Shown: one piece after another, positions 43,911 through 53,759 of the stretch
Numbering within the stretch: position 1 is the first letter of the stretch
How the letters are laid out: each line of letters opens with the position of its first letter
Assembly (NCBI RefSeq): GCF_006517175.1
Contig: NZ_CP041186.1
Location: forward strand, 1,577,001-1,641,000
DNA from: Persicimonas caeni
Lineage (GTDB): Bacteria; Myxococcota_A; Bradymonadia; Bradymonadales; Bradymonadaceae
Reading direction: 5' to 3'
DNA length: 64,000 nt
The notes under the pieces: generated by a model
The model's input: only the letters and a program-made list of their open reading frames with translations
What the model was told of the DNA's origin: nothing
Databases searched by the model: none
Position numbers and translations under genes: made by a program

Positions 43911-44601
43911 CCTCGCCTTCGGTGAGCTTGTCGAGCTCTTGGCGGGCGCGCCGGGTCAAGAAGACGGTCACGAGCACCGCGGCGATGCCCCCAACAATGA
44001 AGAGCGCGTTTTGCATCGGCGTGCGCTCGACCTCCCCGGCGAGCACGCGCGCCAGGCTGCCGGCCGCCGAGCCGAAATAGACGTACATGACCGTGGCCGG
44101 GAACATCCCGATCCACGAGGCGAGCACGTATTTCCAGAAGGGCACGCGGGTGACCGAAAAGCCGTAGTTGAGCAGGCCGAACGGGAAGATGGGCACCAGA
44201 CGGGCGAGCATGACCGTCTTGAAGCCCTCTTTGTCGATGGCGCGGTACAGCGCGTGGAAGCGCGGGTAGTCCTCGACCTTCTCGGCGACCCAGTCCTGGG
44301 CCAAAAAGCGCCCGATCAGAAACGCCAGCGCCGCGCCGAGGGTGCTCGACAGCGACACGATGACGGTCCCCCAGACCACACCGAAGGTGAACCCGGCCGC
44401 CAGCGTGATGACCGAGCCGGGCACGAAGAGCACCGCGGCGAGCACGTAGACCAGCCCGAAGACCACCCCGCCCCAGATGCCCAGGCCCTGCACCCAGACG
44501 ATGAAATCGTCGAGGAGTTGGCGCACCGGGAAGAAGAAATAGAGCGCGGCGAAGACCAGGACGAGCACGATCACCGCGCCGATGCGTAGTTTTTTGCTCA
44601 T
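43888..44601 (-). CDS. TVP38/TMEM64 family membrane protein
   Basis: A 237-residue inner-membrane protein of the VTT/DedA-related group. It has about six hydrophobic segments and the family blocks FVPGSVITLAAGFTFGVVWGT, GAALAFLIGRFLAQDW and LARLVPIFPFGLLNYGFSVTRV, followed by WKYVLASWIGMFPATVMYVYFG. Members are linked to lipid scrambling or membrane homeostasis; the exact role here is unknown. The ATG at 44601 gives the normal N-terminus (MSKKLRIG). Confidence 0.88.
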   Translation of the reverse strand: MSKKLRIGAVIVLVLVFAALYFFFPVRQLLDDFIVWVQGLGIWGGVVFGLVYVLAAVLFVPGSVITLAAGFTFGVVWGTVIVSLSSTLGAALAFLIGRFLAQDWVAEKVEDYPRFHALYRAIDKEGFKTVMLARLVPIFPFGLLNYGFSVTRVPFWKYVLASWIGMFPATVMYVYFGSAAGSLARVLAGEVERTPMQNALFIVGGIAAVLVTVFLTRRARQELDKLTEGEVTRDPDS

Positions 44602-44686
44602 CTCGTCTAACTCCGTACTCCGACACCGATGTTCGCTCGGCATTCACCTATACCGACCGAGGGGTGGTCTTCGACAGAGAAAAAAA

Positions 44687-44721
44687 GAGCGCCCCCGGCG
44701 CGTGCTGCGCCGGGAGCGCTC
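44687..44721 (-). terminator. Rho-independent terminator of the coiled-coil lipoprotein gene
   Basis: Stem GAGCGC..CCGGCGC paired with GCGCCGG..GCGCTC. On the minus strand it is followed by CTCTTTTTTTCTC (A-tract 44679-44686 on the plus strand). Confidence 0.8.
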
Positions 44722-44761
44722 CGAGAGCTTCCCTGGCTCGAATTAAGCCAGTCGGTAGATG

Positions 44762-45289
44762 TCAGTCGTAGGACTCACCGAGCATGTCTTCGAGGTTGTC
44801 CTCGAGGTCATCCCAGTCGTCCTCGATATTCTCGGCTTGGGTCTCGATCTCGGCGTCGATCTCGGCCACGCCCCAGTCAGTCTGCTGCTGGAGCTCGTTG
44901 TACTGCTTTTTGACCAGCGAGATGCGCTCTTCGATATTCTGCATCTTGAGCTGGGTCGCCGCGTCGAGCTTCTGGCCCTTCTCGTCGATCGCCTCTTGAT
45001 ATGCCTTCATCTCGCGTTCGACCTTGGTGATGATCTTCTCGGTGTCGCTCTCGACCGGGCCACCGCCGATGAACTCTTCAACTTCTTTTTCGGCCCTCTC
45101 CTGAGTGACCTTGGCGCTTTGCTCGACGTCCTTGGCCTTCTCTTCAGTCTCCTGGGCCCCGTACTCGGCCACGCCGACGACGCCCTCTTCCTCCTTGGTC
45201 TGCTGGGCCTCCTGGGAGCAAGCGGTCATGCCGCCCAGGGCGAAGAAAGAAATCAGAATTCCGGTACTGATACGTTTGATAGTACTCAT
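44762..45289 (-). CDS. Coiled-coil lipoprotein
   Basis: A 175-residue protein: signal with lipobox GMTAC (lipid-linked Cys at 24), then an almost wholly helical, Glu/Lys/Gln-rich chain (TEEKAKDVEQSAKVTQERAEKEVEE, YQEAIDEKGQKLDAATQLKMQNIEERISLVKKQYNEL in pieces) and an acidic tail. It probably sits in the periplasm as a rod anchored to a membrane. I do not recognise a named family; it resembles Lpp- or YtxH-like rods only in composition. It ends in a good terminator. Confidence 0.75.
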   Translation of the reverse strand: MSTIKRISTGILISFFALGGMTACSQEAQQTKEEEGVVGVAEYGAQETEEKAKDVEQSAKVTQERAEKEVEEFIGGGPVESDTEKIITKVEREMKAYQEAIDEKGQKLDAATQLKMQNIEERISLVKKQYNELQQQTDWGVAEIDAEIETQAENIEDDWDDLEDNLEDMLGESYD

Positions 45290-45400
45290 AGCGTTTCCCT
45301 TCGTTTCAGTTGGACAAACTGACCTGCACTGAACGCAGCAGGGTTCTCGACAACAAAGGTAACTACGCAGCGAGTTTCGTCGAACTGCAGACGTCGGGGG

Positions 45401-47674
45401 TCAGGGCTTTGCGAGGGGGAGTTCGAAGAAGAAGGTGGTGCCCTCGCCGAGTTCGGTCTCGAAGCCGATCTCGCCGTCGAGGCGCTCGACGATGGACTTG
45501 GAGATGGTCAGGCCGAGGCCGGTGCCGCCGTGCTTGCGCGTCGACGAGGAGTCGGCCTGGGCGAATTTGTCGAAGACGCGGTGGCGAAACTCCTCGGGGA
45601 TGCCCGGGCCCTGGTCGCTCACCGAGATGCGCGCCTTGCCCTCGGCGGTCGTGCTCAGGCGGATGTCGACGACGCCGTTGTGCGGAGAGAATTTGGCGGC
45701 GTTCGACAGCAGGTTGGTCAGCACCTGGATCAGCCGGCCCTTGTCGCCGCGCACCGTCGCCTCGGGGGCGTCGTTGGTGAAGGCGAATTTGACCTTGTTC
45801 TGGTGCTCGAGGCTGATGTTGATGCGCAGCGACTCGCGCACGACCTTGGCCAGCTCGAGTTCACGGATGTGGAAGTCCATCTCGCCGCTCGACATCTTCT
45901 GGATATCGAGCAGGTCGTCGATCAAGTAGAGCAAGCGGTGGCTGTTGCGAAGGGCGAGGTCGACCATCTTCTGGGCGCGCGGCGAAAGCTCGCCGCCGCC
46001 TCCGCCGGCCAGGAGGGTGAGCACGCCGGTGATGGGGGTGAGCGGTGTGCGCAACTCGTGGCTGACAATGGAGACGAACTCCTCTTTGAGCTGCTCGACC
46101 TTTTTGCGCTCGGTGATGTCCTGGATGATGCCGACCATCGCGACGGCCTCGCCGGAGGCGTCGCACTCGACCTTGCCCTCCGAGTGCACAATGCGCGTCT
46201 CGCCGTCGACGCGCACGATGTGGTGTTCCATCTGAAAGGGCTCGAGCGTGTTGGCAGCCCGATCAGTGACCCGCTCGATGCGCTCACGCTCTTCTTCGAG
46301 GACGTGATCGAGCACGAAGTCGAGCGTGAGGGGCTCGCCGGCTTGTTCGGTGTCGCGCCCGAAGATACGGTCGACCTCGTCGGACCAGGCCACCTGGCGG
46401 GTGTCGAGGTCGAGGTGCCAGCTGCCCAGGTGGGCGATGCGCTGGGCCTCGGCGAGTCGCTCCTTGCTCTCCTTGAGCGCCTCTTCGGTGCGCTTGCGCT
46501 CGGAGATGTCGCGGGCGACGACCAGCAGGCCTTTGCGGCTGCCGTCGTCCTCGAAGACCGGCACCTTGATGACGTCGAAGGTGTGCATCTCGCCGTCGAG
46601 TGCGGGCACCTCCTGCTCGAAGGAGTAGGGCTCGCCCTGCTCCCAGGCCAGCTCGTCGGTGCGGTCGCACTCGAGCTGGACGTCGCCGTAGCTGTTGCTG
46701 AATTCGGCGAGCTCGCAGGTCGTCTTGCCCTGATAGTCGAAGCCGTCGAGCCCCATGAACTCGAGGGTGCGGTCGTTGGCCAGCAGCCAGCGGCCCTCCC
46801 CGTCGCGAAACGAGATGCCGTCGGGCATCGCCTCGATGAGGGATTTGAGCCACGAGCGCTCGTCGCGCAGCAACTGTTCGGAGCGCACCGTTTCGGTGAC
46901 GTCTTGGACGGTGCCCACCATACGCGCCACGCGGCCGTCGCAGCTCAGCTCGGTGACCCGGCCGCGCCCGCGGACGTGGCGAAGCTCGCCGGTATCGGCG
47001 CGACGAATGCGGAAGCGGTGCTTGTAGGAGCCCGTCTGCGTCAGCACTTTGCGGCTGATGTCGAAGACCGTGTCGACGTCCTCCGGATGGATATACTCGC
47101 GGTAGGCCTCCAGCGACGGCTCCATCTTGTCGGGGTCGACCCCCAGGATGCGGTACATCTCGTCGGACCAGGTCGTCTCGCCGGTGCGCAGGTCCCACTC
47201 CCAATAGCCGAGCTGGGCGATGTCGAGCGCCTCGGCCAGCGTCGCCTTGCCGCGTCGAAGCTGTGTCTCGGTCTCGCGCCTCTCGGTGACGTCGACCACG
47301 TGACCCACGAAATGCTTGGGCCTGCCGTCGGGGCCACGCACCACGCGGTTGGCCTCGTCGACGTAGATCACCGAGCCGTCGGCGCGCACCACCCGATAAT
47401 TGGAGTGTACGCTGTAGGCGCTTCCCCGCTGCAGATACGCCTCACACTCGGCGGTGACGCGCTCACGATCATCGATGTGAATGATATCGTTGTAGAGCAG
47501 CTCCCCGCTCAAAAAGCGCTCGGCGGGATACCCGAAGACCTGCTCGACGTTTGGCGAGACATACTCGACCGGCCACCCTTCGGCCGCCTTCCATTTGAAG
47601 ACGACCACGGGACCTTCGAGTTGCGGCTCAGAGTCGGCACACACAGCCGGCTCGATCTCTGTCGACGTGCTCAC
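45401..47674 (-). CDS. Multi-PAS sensor histidine kinase
   Basis: A 757-residue cytosolic kinase. Four PAS/PAC units are visible (about 20-140, 150-270, 275-400, 405-530), each ending in a DVTER or DISER-type PAC motif. The HisKA dimerisation helix has the phospho-acceptor H539 in FVSIVSHELRTPLTPI. The HATPase domain has NLLSNAAKFSP (N box), SDQGPGIP (G1), and GGTGLGLTISKSIVERL (G2). There is no membrane segment, so it senses an internal signal such as redox or a small ligand. No response regulator lies next to it, so it is an orphan. The GTG at 47674 is chosen because the PAS region begins there; an ATG at 47767 would add 31 unusual residues. Confidence 0.9.
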   Translation of the reverse strand: MSTSTEIEPAVCADSEPQLEGPVVVFKWKAAEGWPVEYVSPNVEQVFGYPAERFLSGELLYNDIIHIDDRERVTAECEAYLQRGSAYSVHSNYRVVRADGSVIYVDEANRVVRGPDGRPKHFVGHVVDVTERRETETQLRRGKATLAEALDIAQLGYWEWDLRTGETTWSDEMYRILGVDPDKMEPSLEAYREYIHPEDVDTVFDISRKVLTQTGSYKHRFRIRRADTGELRHVRGRGRVTELSCDGRVARMVGTVQDVTETVRSEQLLRDERSWLKSLIEAMPDGISFRDGEGRWLLANDRTLEFMGLDGFDYQGKTTCELAEFSNSYGDVQLECDRTDELAWEQGEPYSFEQEVPALDGEMHTFDVIKVPVFEDDGSRKGLLVVARDISERKRTEEALKESKERLAEAQRIAHLGSWHLDLDTRQVAWSDEVDRIFGRDTEQAGEPLTLDFVLDHVLEEERERIERVTDRAANTLEPFQMEHHIVRVDGETRIVHSEGKVECDASGEAVAMVGIIQDITERKKVEQLKEEFVSIVSHELRTPLTPITGVLTLLAGGGGGELSPRAQKMVDLALRNSHRLLYLIDDLLDIQKMSSGEMDFHIRELELAKVVRESLRINISLEHQNKVKFAFTNDAPEATVRGDKGRLIQVLTNLLSNAAKFSPHNGVVDIRLSTTAEGKARISVSDQGPGIPEEFRHRVFDKFAQADSSSTRKHGGTGLGLTISKSIVERLDGEIGFETELGEGTTFFFELPLAKP

Positions 47675-47900
47675 GATGCTTCCCCACCTCACCCACAAAG
47701 CCGGTGAGAGGCTCGAAATAGCTACTCTTGACGCTATCGGGGAAATCCCCAGCGTTTCTCCTACCATAGTCGGTTCGCTCGAATTAGACCAGTGACGCGT
47801 TTTTCCAACACGGCCGGCTCCCGGCTACTTCTGGGCGGGTTGCTGTTTACTTTTGATGCAGCAAAGCGACCGCACAACGTGATCGAAGCGGGAGAGACGC

Positions 47901-48542
47901 ATGTTCCTCATCAAAGAGTCGCCGGAGTCACCGCGTATCTTCGACAACGACGTTCTCGACGGGCTCTCGCGAACGCCGTGGTTCATCGTGCCGCTGTTGT
48001 ATATCCCCGCCTCGGCGGGGCTCATGTGGCACAGCGTGGCGCGCGCCGACGTCGGCGTGCTCGCCTCGGTGGGTTTGGCCCTGGCAGGCGTCTTGGCCTG
48101 GACCTTCGTGGAGTACTGGCTGCACCGCACCCTGTTTCACTGGGTCCCCGACACCTCCTGGGGCGAGACGATGCACTTCTTTTTGCACGGCGTGCATCAC
48201 GACTGGCCGAACGACAAGTACCGGCTGGTGATGCCGCCTGCGGTGAGTATTCTGCTCTTTTTCGTCTTTCTTTTTGCGTGGACCTTGCTGCTTGGCGACT
48301 ATGGTTGGGCGTTCCACAGCGGTTTCGTCTTTGGATACATGTGCTATGATGTCATCCATTATCACGTCCATCATCGTCGCGCCGGCTTCCGGTGGCTGCA
48401 GCGACTCAAGAAGCACCACGTAAGCCACCACTTCGTCGACGACTACTCGGAGTTGCGCTACGGCGTCTCCACCCGGTTATGGGACGTGGTCTTTAACACC
48501 GATGATCTGCGTGAGTCCCACAGGGTCCAAGCACGCGACTGA
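47901..48542 (+). CDS. Fatty acid hydroxylase / sterol desaturase superfamily protein
   Basis: A 213-residue membrane protein with four hydrophobic helices and the diiron histidine boxes HRTLFH, HGVHHDW, HYHVHH and HHVSHHF. The spacing matches the FA2H (fatty acid 2-hydroxylase) branch. It probably hydroxylates an acyl chain of a membrane lipid using oxygen. GGGAGAG precedes the ATG. A cNMP-binding protein gene starts 15 bp after its stop, suggesting an operon. Confidence 0.9.
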   Translation: MFLIKESPESPRIFDNDVLDGLSRTPWFIVPLLYIPASAGLMWHSVARADVGVLASVGLALAGVLAWTFVEYWLHRTLFHWVPDTSWGETMHFFLHGVHHDWPNDKYRLVMPPAVSILLFFVFLFAWTLLLGDYGWAFHSGFVFGYMCYDVIHYHVHHRRAGFRWLQRLKKHHVSHHFVDDYSELRYGVSTRLWDVVFNTDDLRESHRVQARD

Positions 48543-48557
48543 CAATGAGAGATTGAA

Positions 48558-49037
48558 ATGGGCTGGCAGTTTCTGGATATCTCGATGCTTCGCGACATCG
48601 AGCTTTTCACCTCGCTGAGCGACCACGCTCTGACCGACATCGTCGCCCTGACGACCACCGAAGAGTACAAGCCCGCCGACCGCATCTTCCAAGAGGGAGA
48701 CAAGGGCGACGCGATGTACCTGATTCTCAAGGGCGAGGTGCGCATCTCCAAGGATATCCCCGGGGTGGGCGAAGAGGCGCTCGCGTTTTTGAGCGACGGG
48801 GCCTATTTCGGCGAGATGTCGCTGGTGGGCGACGAGTCGCCGCGCAGCGCCTCGGCGATCGCAAGCTCGCCGGTCAAGGTCGCCCGGCTGTCGCGCGTCG
48901 ACTTTCAGAAGTTGCTCGACGAGAACAAGGAGGCGGCCGTCGAGATCCTGACTTCGTTTGTAAACACGCTGGCCGAGCGGCTGCGGGCGTCGAACGACAA
49001 GCTGGCGTTCTTCGCTATGAGCGACATGTTCGAGTGA
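48558..49037 (+). CDS. Cyclic nucleotide-binding domain protein
   Basis: A 159-residue protein that is a single cNMP-binding (CAP effector) domain plus a C-terminal helix. The phosphate-binding cassette is FGEMSLVGDESPRSASA, with Arg and Ser in the usual places. No helix-turn-helix or kinase domain is present, so it would act by protein contact or simply bind nucleotide. It likely shares a transcript with the upstream fatty acid hydroxylase gene, ending at a bidirectional terminator. Confidence 0.88.
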   Translation: MGWQFLDISMLRDIELFTSLSDHALTDIVALTTTEEYKPADRIFQEGDKGDAMYLILKGEVRISKDIPGVGEEALAFLSDGAYFGEMSLVGDESPRSASAIASSPVKVARLSRVDFQKLLDENKEAAVEILTSFVNTLAERLRASNDKLAFFAMSDMFE

Positions 49038-49083
49038 GGGGGGGTTAGGGGGTTTAGGAGATTGAGGGTTGGAATGTAGAAAA

Positions 49084-49111
49084 GGCCCGCCGGGGTTGAT
49101 GCCGGCGGGCC
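49084..49111. terminator. Bidirectional terminator between convergent genes
   Basis: Perfect stem GGCCCGCCGG / CCGGCGGGCC with loop GGTTGATG, flanked by AAAA on the left and TTTT on the right, so it can stop transcription both ways. Confidence 0.88.
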
Positions 49112-49141
49112 TTTTCTGTGGGTCACTCGATCACTCCGAGA

Positions 49142-52100
49142 TTACGGAGCGTACGGGTTACCGAAGTCCATGACCGGGGTCATGAACGAGACGGCCTTGA
49201 TGAGCTCGAGGTAGTCCTTGAGCTCGCGGGTGGCCTCGCCACGCATCTCGGGGGAGACGCCCGACTCGCAGTCGTCGTCGGTGGTCATGGTGTTGCCGGC
49301 GTCGTCGCAGTGGTCGGAGCGACGAAGCAGCAGGCTGGCGCGCTCGATGACCGTCTCGCCGGCGCCCTTCTTGGCGCCCAAGGTGGCAGCTTCGTAGACG
49401 TAGCCGCTCCAGGGGTCCTTGAAGGAGACCTTGTCGTCGGCGTCGAGCTCGGGGCAGTTGCCCATGCCGCGGATGCAGATACGCGACGACTCGACGAAGC
49501 TCTGGTCGTAGCTATCCGGGAAGCGCGCCTGACCGAGCACCTGCCAGTACAACTGGATGGTGAAGGTGGCATAGGGGTCGACCACGTCCGTGTTGGACGT
49601 GTCCAGCTCGCCGGTGTAGTCGGGGAAAGCCAGCTCGCCGTTCTGAAGATAGGGGCCGACCTTCTCGTAGTTCTGACCCATGATGGCGTTGTTGAGCTCG
49701 AGGATCTGGTCGTAGAAGGTCGTCGAGTAGCCGACCTCCCACTCACGGATATCCTCGGGGGTCGAGCGAGCCACGAAGTTGGTCTCCGTGTCGGTCAACG
49801 CCTCGATGGCCATGATCTTGTCGAGGTAGAAGCCGATGTGGTGCAGACACTCGTACCACATGTAGCCACACTCGCGGTCGCCGTCACCCCAGCTGGTGGA
49901 GTAGTAGCGCGCGTCGGTGATGCCGAGCTCGGCGTCGATGCGGCGCATCGGGCTGGTCAGGATCTCGGTGCCGTCGACGAGTTGACGTTTCTCGTACTGG
50001 CCGACGTTGGGCATCATGATCGTCTGGATGAGGTAGTTGAACGCGTTTTTGACTGCCCACGACTTGCCGCCCCAGCCGTTGACCGGGTCGGTGAAGAAGC
50101 TCTCGACGGTGCTCGCCGGGTAGAAGGTGGGCAGCAGCTCGGCGTACAGCCCGTACAGGTCGTGCCACTTTTTGAGGCGACGGAAGGTGCGCGGGTAGTA
50201 CGAGTTGATGTAGCTCCAGGAGCTGGTGCCGATACGACCGCGGGCGAACGACCGCGAGATGTACCAGGTGTCCAGGTCGTCGAGCATATTCTTCATACGC
50301 TCGTAGGAGTCGGCGCCGTGGTCGCGCGTCAGGCAGCTGTCGCTCAGGTTGTAGTTGTTGTGCGAGCAGTAGATGTACGGCACGCGGGTGTACTGCTGGC
50401 CTTCGACCTCGGCGGTCGACCAGTCGCCGTCTTTGACCACGTCGGCCACGTCGACGAGCATGCGGTTCGAGTCCTCGTACATCTTCTCACCCATCGTGTT
50501 GTACAGCTGGGTGTAGTGGACGGCGCGCGGGCCGAAGGTGGTGAACTGCAAGATCTCACCGTCACGCTCGCCCCAGTCACGAAGGATCTGGTGGTCCATG
50601 CCGGCGTTGTCTTTGAAGACCTCGACCTTGCCGGCGTAGCCGTAAAGGATGGCGGCGCGGTCGTACTTGGCCACGCCCTTGCCGTCGATGGTGTAGCGGC
50701 CGGCGTAGTCCATGATCGAGCTGTAGGCGTTGTCGTACAGCTTGGCGTCGATCTCGTCCTGGGTGATCGGGTCGTTCAGGCGCGGGCCGACGTTGCCGTC
50801 GTCGCGGATCTTCCAGTAATCGTCGTGGTAGTTGACCACGTCCTCGGAGCCGCCGAAGTTGTGCATCAGGCCGAGCGAGTGGCCGACCTCGTGGGCCAAG
50901 ACGGCGGTGTAGATCGACTCTCGGATGATGTCGTAGACCTTGTCGGGGTCCTCGTCCTTGAGCTCGCGGGCCAGGCCCATGAGCGCGTCGTCGGCCATCT
51001 CGGGCAGGTACATGTTGCGCTTGGCGGCGAACTGCTCGCGAAGCTCGGCCAGGGTCTGGGCGCGCTTGGCGAAGCCACCGCGCAGCACGCTGGCAGCCTG
51101 CATGTCGACGTCGGTCACCGGGGTGCCCGGCTGGTGGCCGGTCATCATCAGCAAGTCATCGCTGATGAGCATGTCCTCGATGGGCGAGTTCTTGAGCTGC
51201 TTGAGCTTACCCTCGGGGGCGTAGTCGTCGGCGTTGAGGCGGCTGGTCTGGTGGAAGCGATCGAGGCGCTTCTCGAGGAAGGCGTCGAAGCCCTCTTCTT
51301 CTTGCAGCTGGACCTCTTCGGCGGTGATCGGCGACAACTCGCCGTCCCACCCGTGGGCGATGCGCTTGATGAACTGCTCGTTTTCGGTCAGGTCGACGGT
51401 GCGCGAGTTGCCCTCGGTGCTGTTGACCTCTTCGACCCAGCGGCTCAGGTCGACGCCGTCGATGTAGTCGTCGGTGCTGCGGTTGCCGTTGAGCAACTCG
51501 ACCATCTCCTGGGTGCGGTAAGCGGCGGTGTTGTTCCAGTGATACACGTAGGCCATGCCGCTGATGATCTCGCCGGTCTCCGGATCGTTGTTTGACGGTC
51601 CGAGGCCCAGAAGCCCGTAGTCCATGAATTTGGGGACGTAGGCCATGAACGAGTAGCGGATATCGCCCAGACGCGGCGACGTGCCCGGCTCGCCACATTC
51701 GGCAGGGTCGCCCTCTTGGATGGGGTTGTTCGGGCACAGGATGAAGGTGCGCTCGTCGGCGCCGAGCTGGTAGCCCTGAGCGGTGACCGCGTCGTTGAAG
51801 ACGCTGTTCCACTGGTCGGCGACCTTGTGGGCGATGGGCTTGAGATCGTCGGGGAAGTCGGTGTTGACGTGGTAGACGATGGGACGCAGCTCGCGGTCGG
51901 CCGGGTCGAGAAGCTCGCCATTTTCGTCATACCAGTTCTTCCAGAGGTTGTGACGGTTCAGGAAGCGCTTCTTGTGCTGCTCACGCACGCCTTCGTGTTC
52001 GTCGTAGACCATGCGGTCGGTGGTGAAGTAGCCGAACACGTCGGTCGACTCGCCCTTGTAGGGCATCGGGACGTACTCGCGCTCGGGGTCGATGCGCTTG

Positions 52101-52885
52101 AAGCTGTTGCGGATGGTGTATTCGCCCGAACCACACTCTTTGAACTCGCCGCCGAAGAACCAGCACAGCGGGATTTCGCCGTAGCCGGGGTAGTACATCG
52201 TGCCGGCGCGGGCGTGGATTTTGTTGGTCAGGTCGAAGTAGGAGAGTTCCTTTTCGCCGTCGGCGTTGGTCCCGTAGTCGAAGACCGGAGCGTCGGGATT
52301 GGGCACGGCTTCGCCGTCGACGTTGCCGTGCTCGTCCTGGACGTAATACGGAATCGGCTCGATGGAGGCGCGCTCGAAGTCCAGGTCGAAGTTCGTCGAC
52401 AGGTCGGTCGACCAGTCGACTCGCATGTAGTCGCGCTCGTCCCAGGGACGGTCGCTGTAGTTCTCGACGATGACGTTGGTCTGCTCGCCGGTCGTCGGGT
52501 TGTACTGACGTTGAACGTCGAAGTGGCCCAGGATGCGATAGGCGGCGACCACTTCACCTTTGTAGTTTTCGCCCTCTTCTTCTTTGCCGTCGGCGTTTTC
52601 GATCAGCTCGGTCTGACGGCGGGCATACAGGTAATGCTCCTGGATGTCCCAGTCGATCTTTTTGAGCCCGGCGTGGTCGGTGTTGCCGACAAAGGTAAAC
52701 CCGTCGGCGGCAGGCACGTCGACCACGGTGCGCTGGAAGTACCAGTCGCCCTCCAGATCCGATTTGAGGATCTTGTTGGGTTGGGTGCGGTCGATGTCGC
52801 CCACGTCTTGGGCGCAGCTGGCAAGCAGCGCACATGCGGCAATCACAAGCGCCGACATGTACGTCATTCTTCTAAGTATTTTCAT
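49142..52885 (-). CDS. Large zinc-dependent metalloprotease lipoprotein
   Basis: A 1247-residue lipoprotein: signal MKILRRMTYMSALVIAACALL, lipobox LASC. The zinc site is HEVGHSLGLMH with H665, E666, H669 and H675, the long HExxHxxGxxH form of metzincins; a Met-turn candidate is SSIMDYAGRY about 50 residues later. The N-terminal 600 residues are mixed beta/loop and may be a prodomain or adaptor. It should be a surface or periplasmic protease. Similar large lipoprotein proteases with this motif occur in Myxococcota. The ATG at 52885 has AAGGAA upstream and is chosen over a GTG five codons earlier. Its substrate is unknown. Confidence 0.85.
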   Translation of the reverse strand: MKILRRMTYMSALVIAACALLASCAQDVGDIDRTQPNKILKSDLEGDWYFQRTVVDVPAADGFTFVGNTDHAGLKKIDWDIQEHYLYARRQTELIENADGKEEEGENYKGEVVAAYRILGHFDVQRQYNPTTGEQTNVIVENYSDRPWDERDYMRVDWSTDLSTNFDLDFERASIEPIPYYVQDEHGNVDGEAVPNPDAPVFDYGTNADGEKELSYFDLTNKIHARAGTMYYPGYGEIPLCWFFGGEFKECGSGEYTIRNSFKRIDPEREYVPMPYKGESTDVFGYFTTDRMVYDEHEGVREQHKKRFLNRHNLWKNWYDENGELLDPADRELRPIVYHVNTDFPDDLKPIAHKVADQWNSVFNDAVTAQGYQLGADERTFILCPNNPIQEGDPAECGEPGTSPRLGDIRYSFMAYVPKFMDYGLLGLGPSNNDPETGEIISGMAYVYHWNNTAAYRTQEMVELLNGNRSTDDYIDGVDLSRWVEEVNSTEGNSRTVDLTENEQFIKRIAHGWDGELSPITAEEVQLQEEEGFDAFLEKRLDRFHQTSRLNADDYAPEGKLKQLKNSPIEDMLISDDLLMMTGHQPGTPVTDVDMQAASVLRGGFAKRAQTLAELREQFAAKRNMYLPEMADDALMGLARELKDEDPDKVYDIIRESIYTAVLAHEVGHSLGLMHNFGGSEDVVNYHDDYWKIRDDGNVGPRLNDPITQDEIDAKLYDNAYSSIMDYAGRYTIDGKGVAKYDRAAILYGYAGKVEVFKDNAGMDHQILRDWGERDGEILQFTTFGPRAVHYTQLYNTMGEKMYEDSNRMLVDVADVVKDGDWSTAEVEGQQYTRVPYIYCSHNNYNLSDSCLTRDHGADSYERMKNMLDDLDTWYISRSFARGRIGTSSWSYINSYYPRTFRRLKKWHDLYGLYAELLPTFYPASTVESFFTDPVNGWGGKSWAVKNAFNYLIQTIMMPNVGQYEKRQLVDGTEILTSPMRRIDAELGITDARYYSTSWGDGDRECGYMWYECLHHIGFYLDKIMAIEALTDTETNFVARSTPEDIREWEVGYSTTFYDQILELNNAIMGQNYEKVGPYLQNGELAFPDYTGELDTSNTDVVDPYATFTIQLYWQVLGQARFPDSYDQSFVESSRICIRGMGNCPELDADDKVSFKDPWSGYVYEAATLGAKKGAGETVIERASLLLRRSDHCDDAGNTMTTDDDCESGVSPEMRGEATRELKDYLELIKAVSFMTPVMDFGNPYAP

Positions 52886-53009
52886 TGGCGATTCCTTCAC
52901 TCCTAGACAATCGGAACGTTCGACGTGGGGTTAAAGCAAGTTCCGTTCCGTTCGTCTTCTAACGCCCGTCAAACAGGCGCAGGAGTGAAGTTCGCCGGCC
53001 TCACCGAGG

Positions 53010-53570
53010 CTATTTCTTCTCGTAGGTCAGGCTGTACTCGAGGGGGCGTGGCAACTGACCGCTCTCGAGTCGAACGCGCATCAAGATTGTCTTGCCGCTG
53101 GGGGTCAGCGTCATTTTGTTGGTGCGCGTACCATCCTCGCTGACGAACGTCTGGGTCAGCGTGCGACCGTCGAGATTCTGACGCAGCGCGTACTTCGAGC
53201 CGTCGGAGGCCGTGTACGTGGTCTTTTCGTTGCCCACCGGCGACTTGTAGACCGGCCGATCGTCGCACTCGACGGCGATGTCGTCGCCGGGAAATGACAC
53301 CTCGAGGGTGGCGCACGGCACCGTCTTGGCCTCGAGCTTATCGTCCGCCCAGGGCCGCTTGTAGAACGCCATCTCCTCGACGATCCGGTCGATGGAGCGG
53401 TTGATCTTTTTGCGCGCGGCGTCCTTGCCGTTTTCGACCCCGTACGTCCCGCTGAACTCCTCCTGGACCTTCTCTTTGTCGTCTGTGCCCTGACCGACGG
53501 CCGTCGGCAGAGAAACCATCAGGGACATAGCTGCGGCGATTGCCAAGCTCGTCCAAAGTTTGCCCTTCAT
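53010..53570 (-). CDS. Exported protein of unknown function
   Basis: A 186-residue protein with a signal peptide (LWTSLAIAAAMSLMVSLPTAVGQG). The mature part has a short helical segment (RKKINRSIDRIVEEMAFY) and then a beta-rich, lipocalin-like run (LEVSFPGDDIAVECDDRPVY, TYTASDGSKYALRQN, TLTQTFVSEDGTRTNKMTLTPSG). Two cysteines may bond. I do not recognise a family; a small lipid-binding beta-barrel is possible. GAGGTG six bases before the ATG supports the start. Confidence 0.68.
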   Translation of the reverse strand: MKGKLWTSLAIAAAMSLMVSLPTAVGQGTDDKEKVQEEFSGTYGVENGKDAARKKINRSIDRIVEEMAFYKRPWADDKLEAKTVPCATLEVSFPGDDIAVECDDRPVYKSPVGNEKTTYTASDGSKYALRQNLDGRTLTQTFVSEDGTRTNKMTLTPSGKTILMRVRLESGQLPRPLEYSLTYEKK

Positions 53571-53759
53571 AACTACACCTCGCTGCCTAGTTGAGTGCGC
53601 CGATGGTGGATGCATCGACACACGCGATCGAGCGTGCTCACCCTAAAAATGCCCACCGACGCACGCACAGCAATCGTTTGACGGATGCGACAGCCGTTCG
53701 AGCTTTAAGAAGTAGAACCACTACGACCTCATTGGATGTACTCGAGCAGCGGGCGATTC

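Noticed and set aside
45530..47707. Long plus-strand reading frame opposite the histidine kinase
   Set aside because: The antisense strand carries clear PAS, HisKA and HATPase motifs; this frame has none.
49118..51595. Long plus-strand reading frame opposite the metalloprotease
   Set aside because: Composition is Val/Gly/Asp/Leu repeats without domains; the minus strand encodes a lipoprotein signal and HExxH motif.
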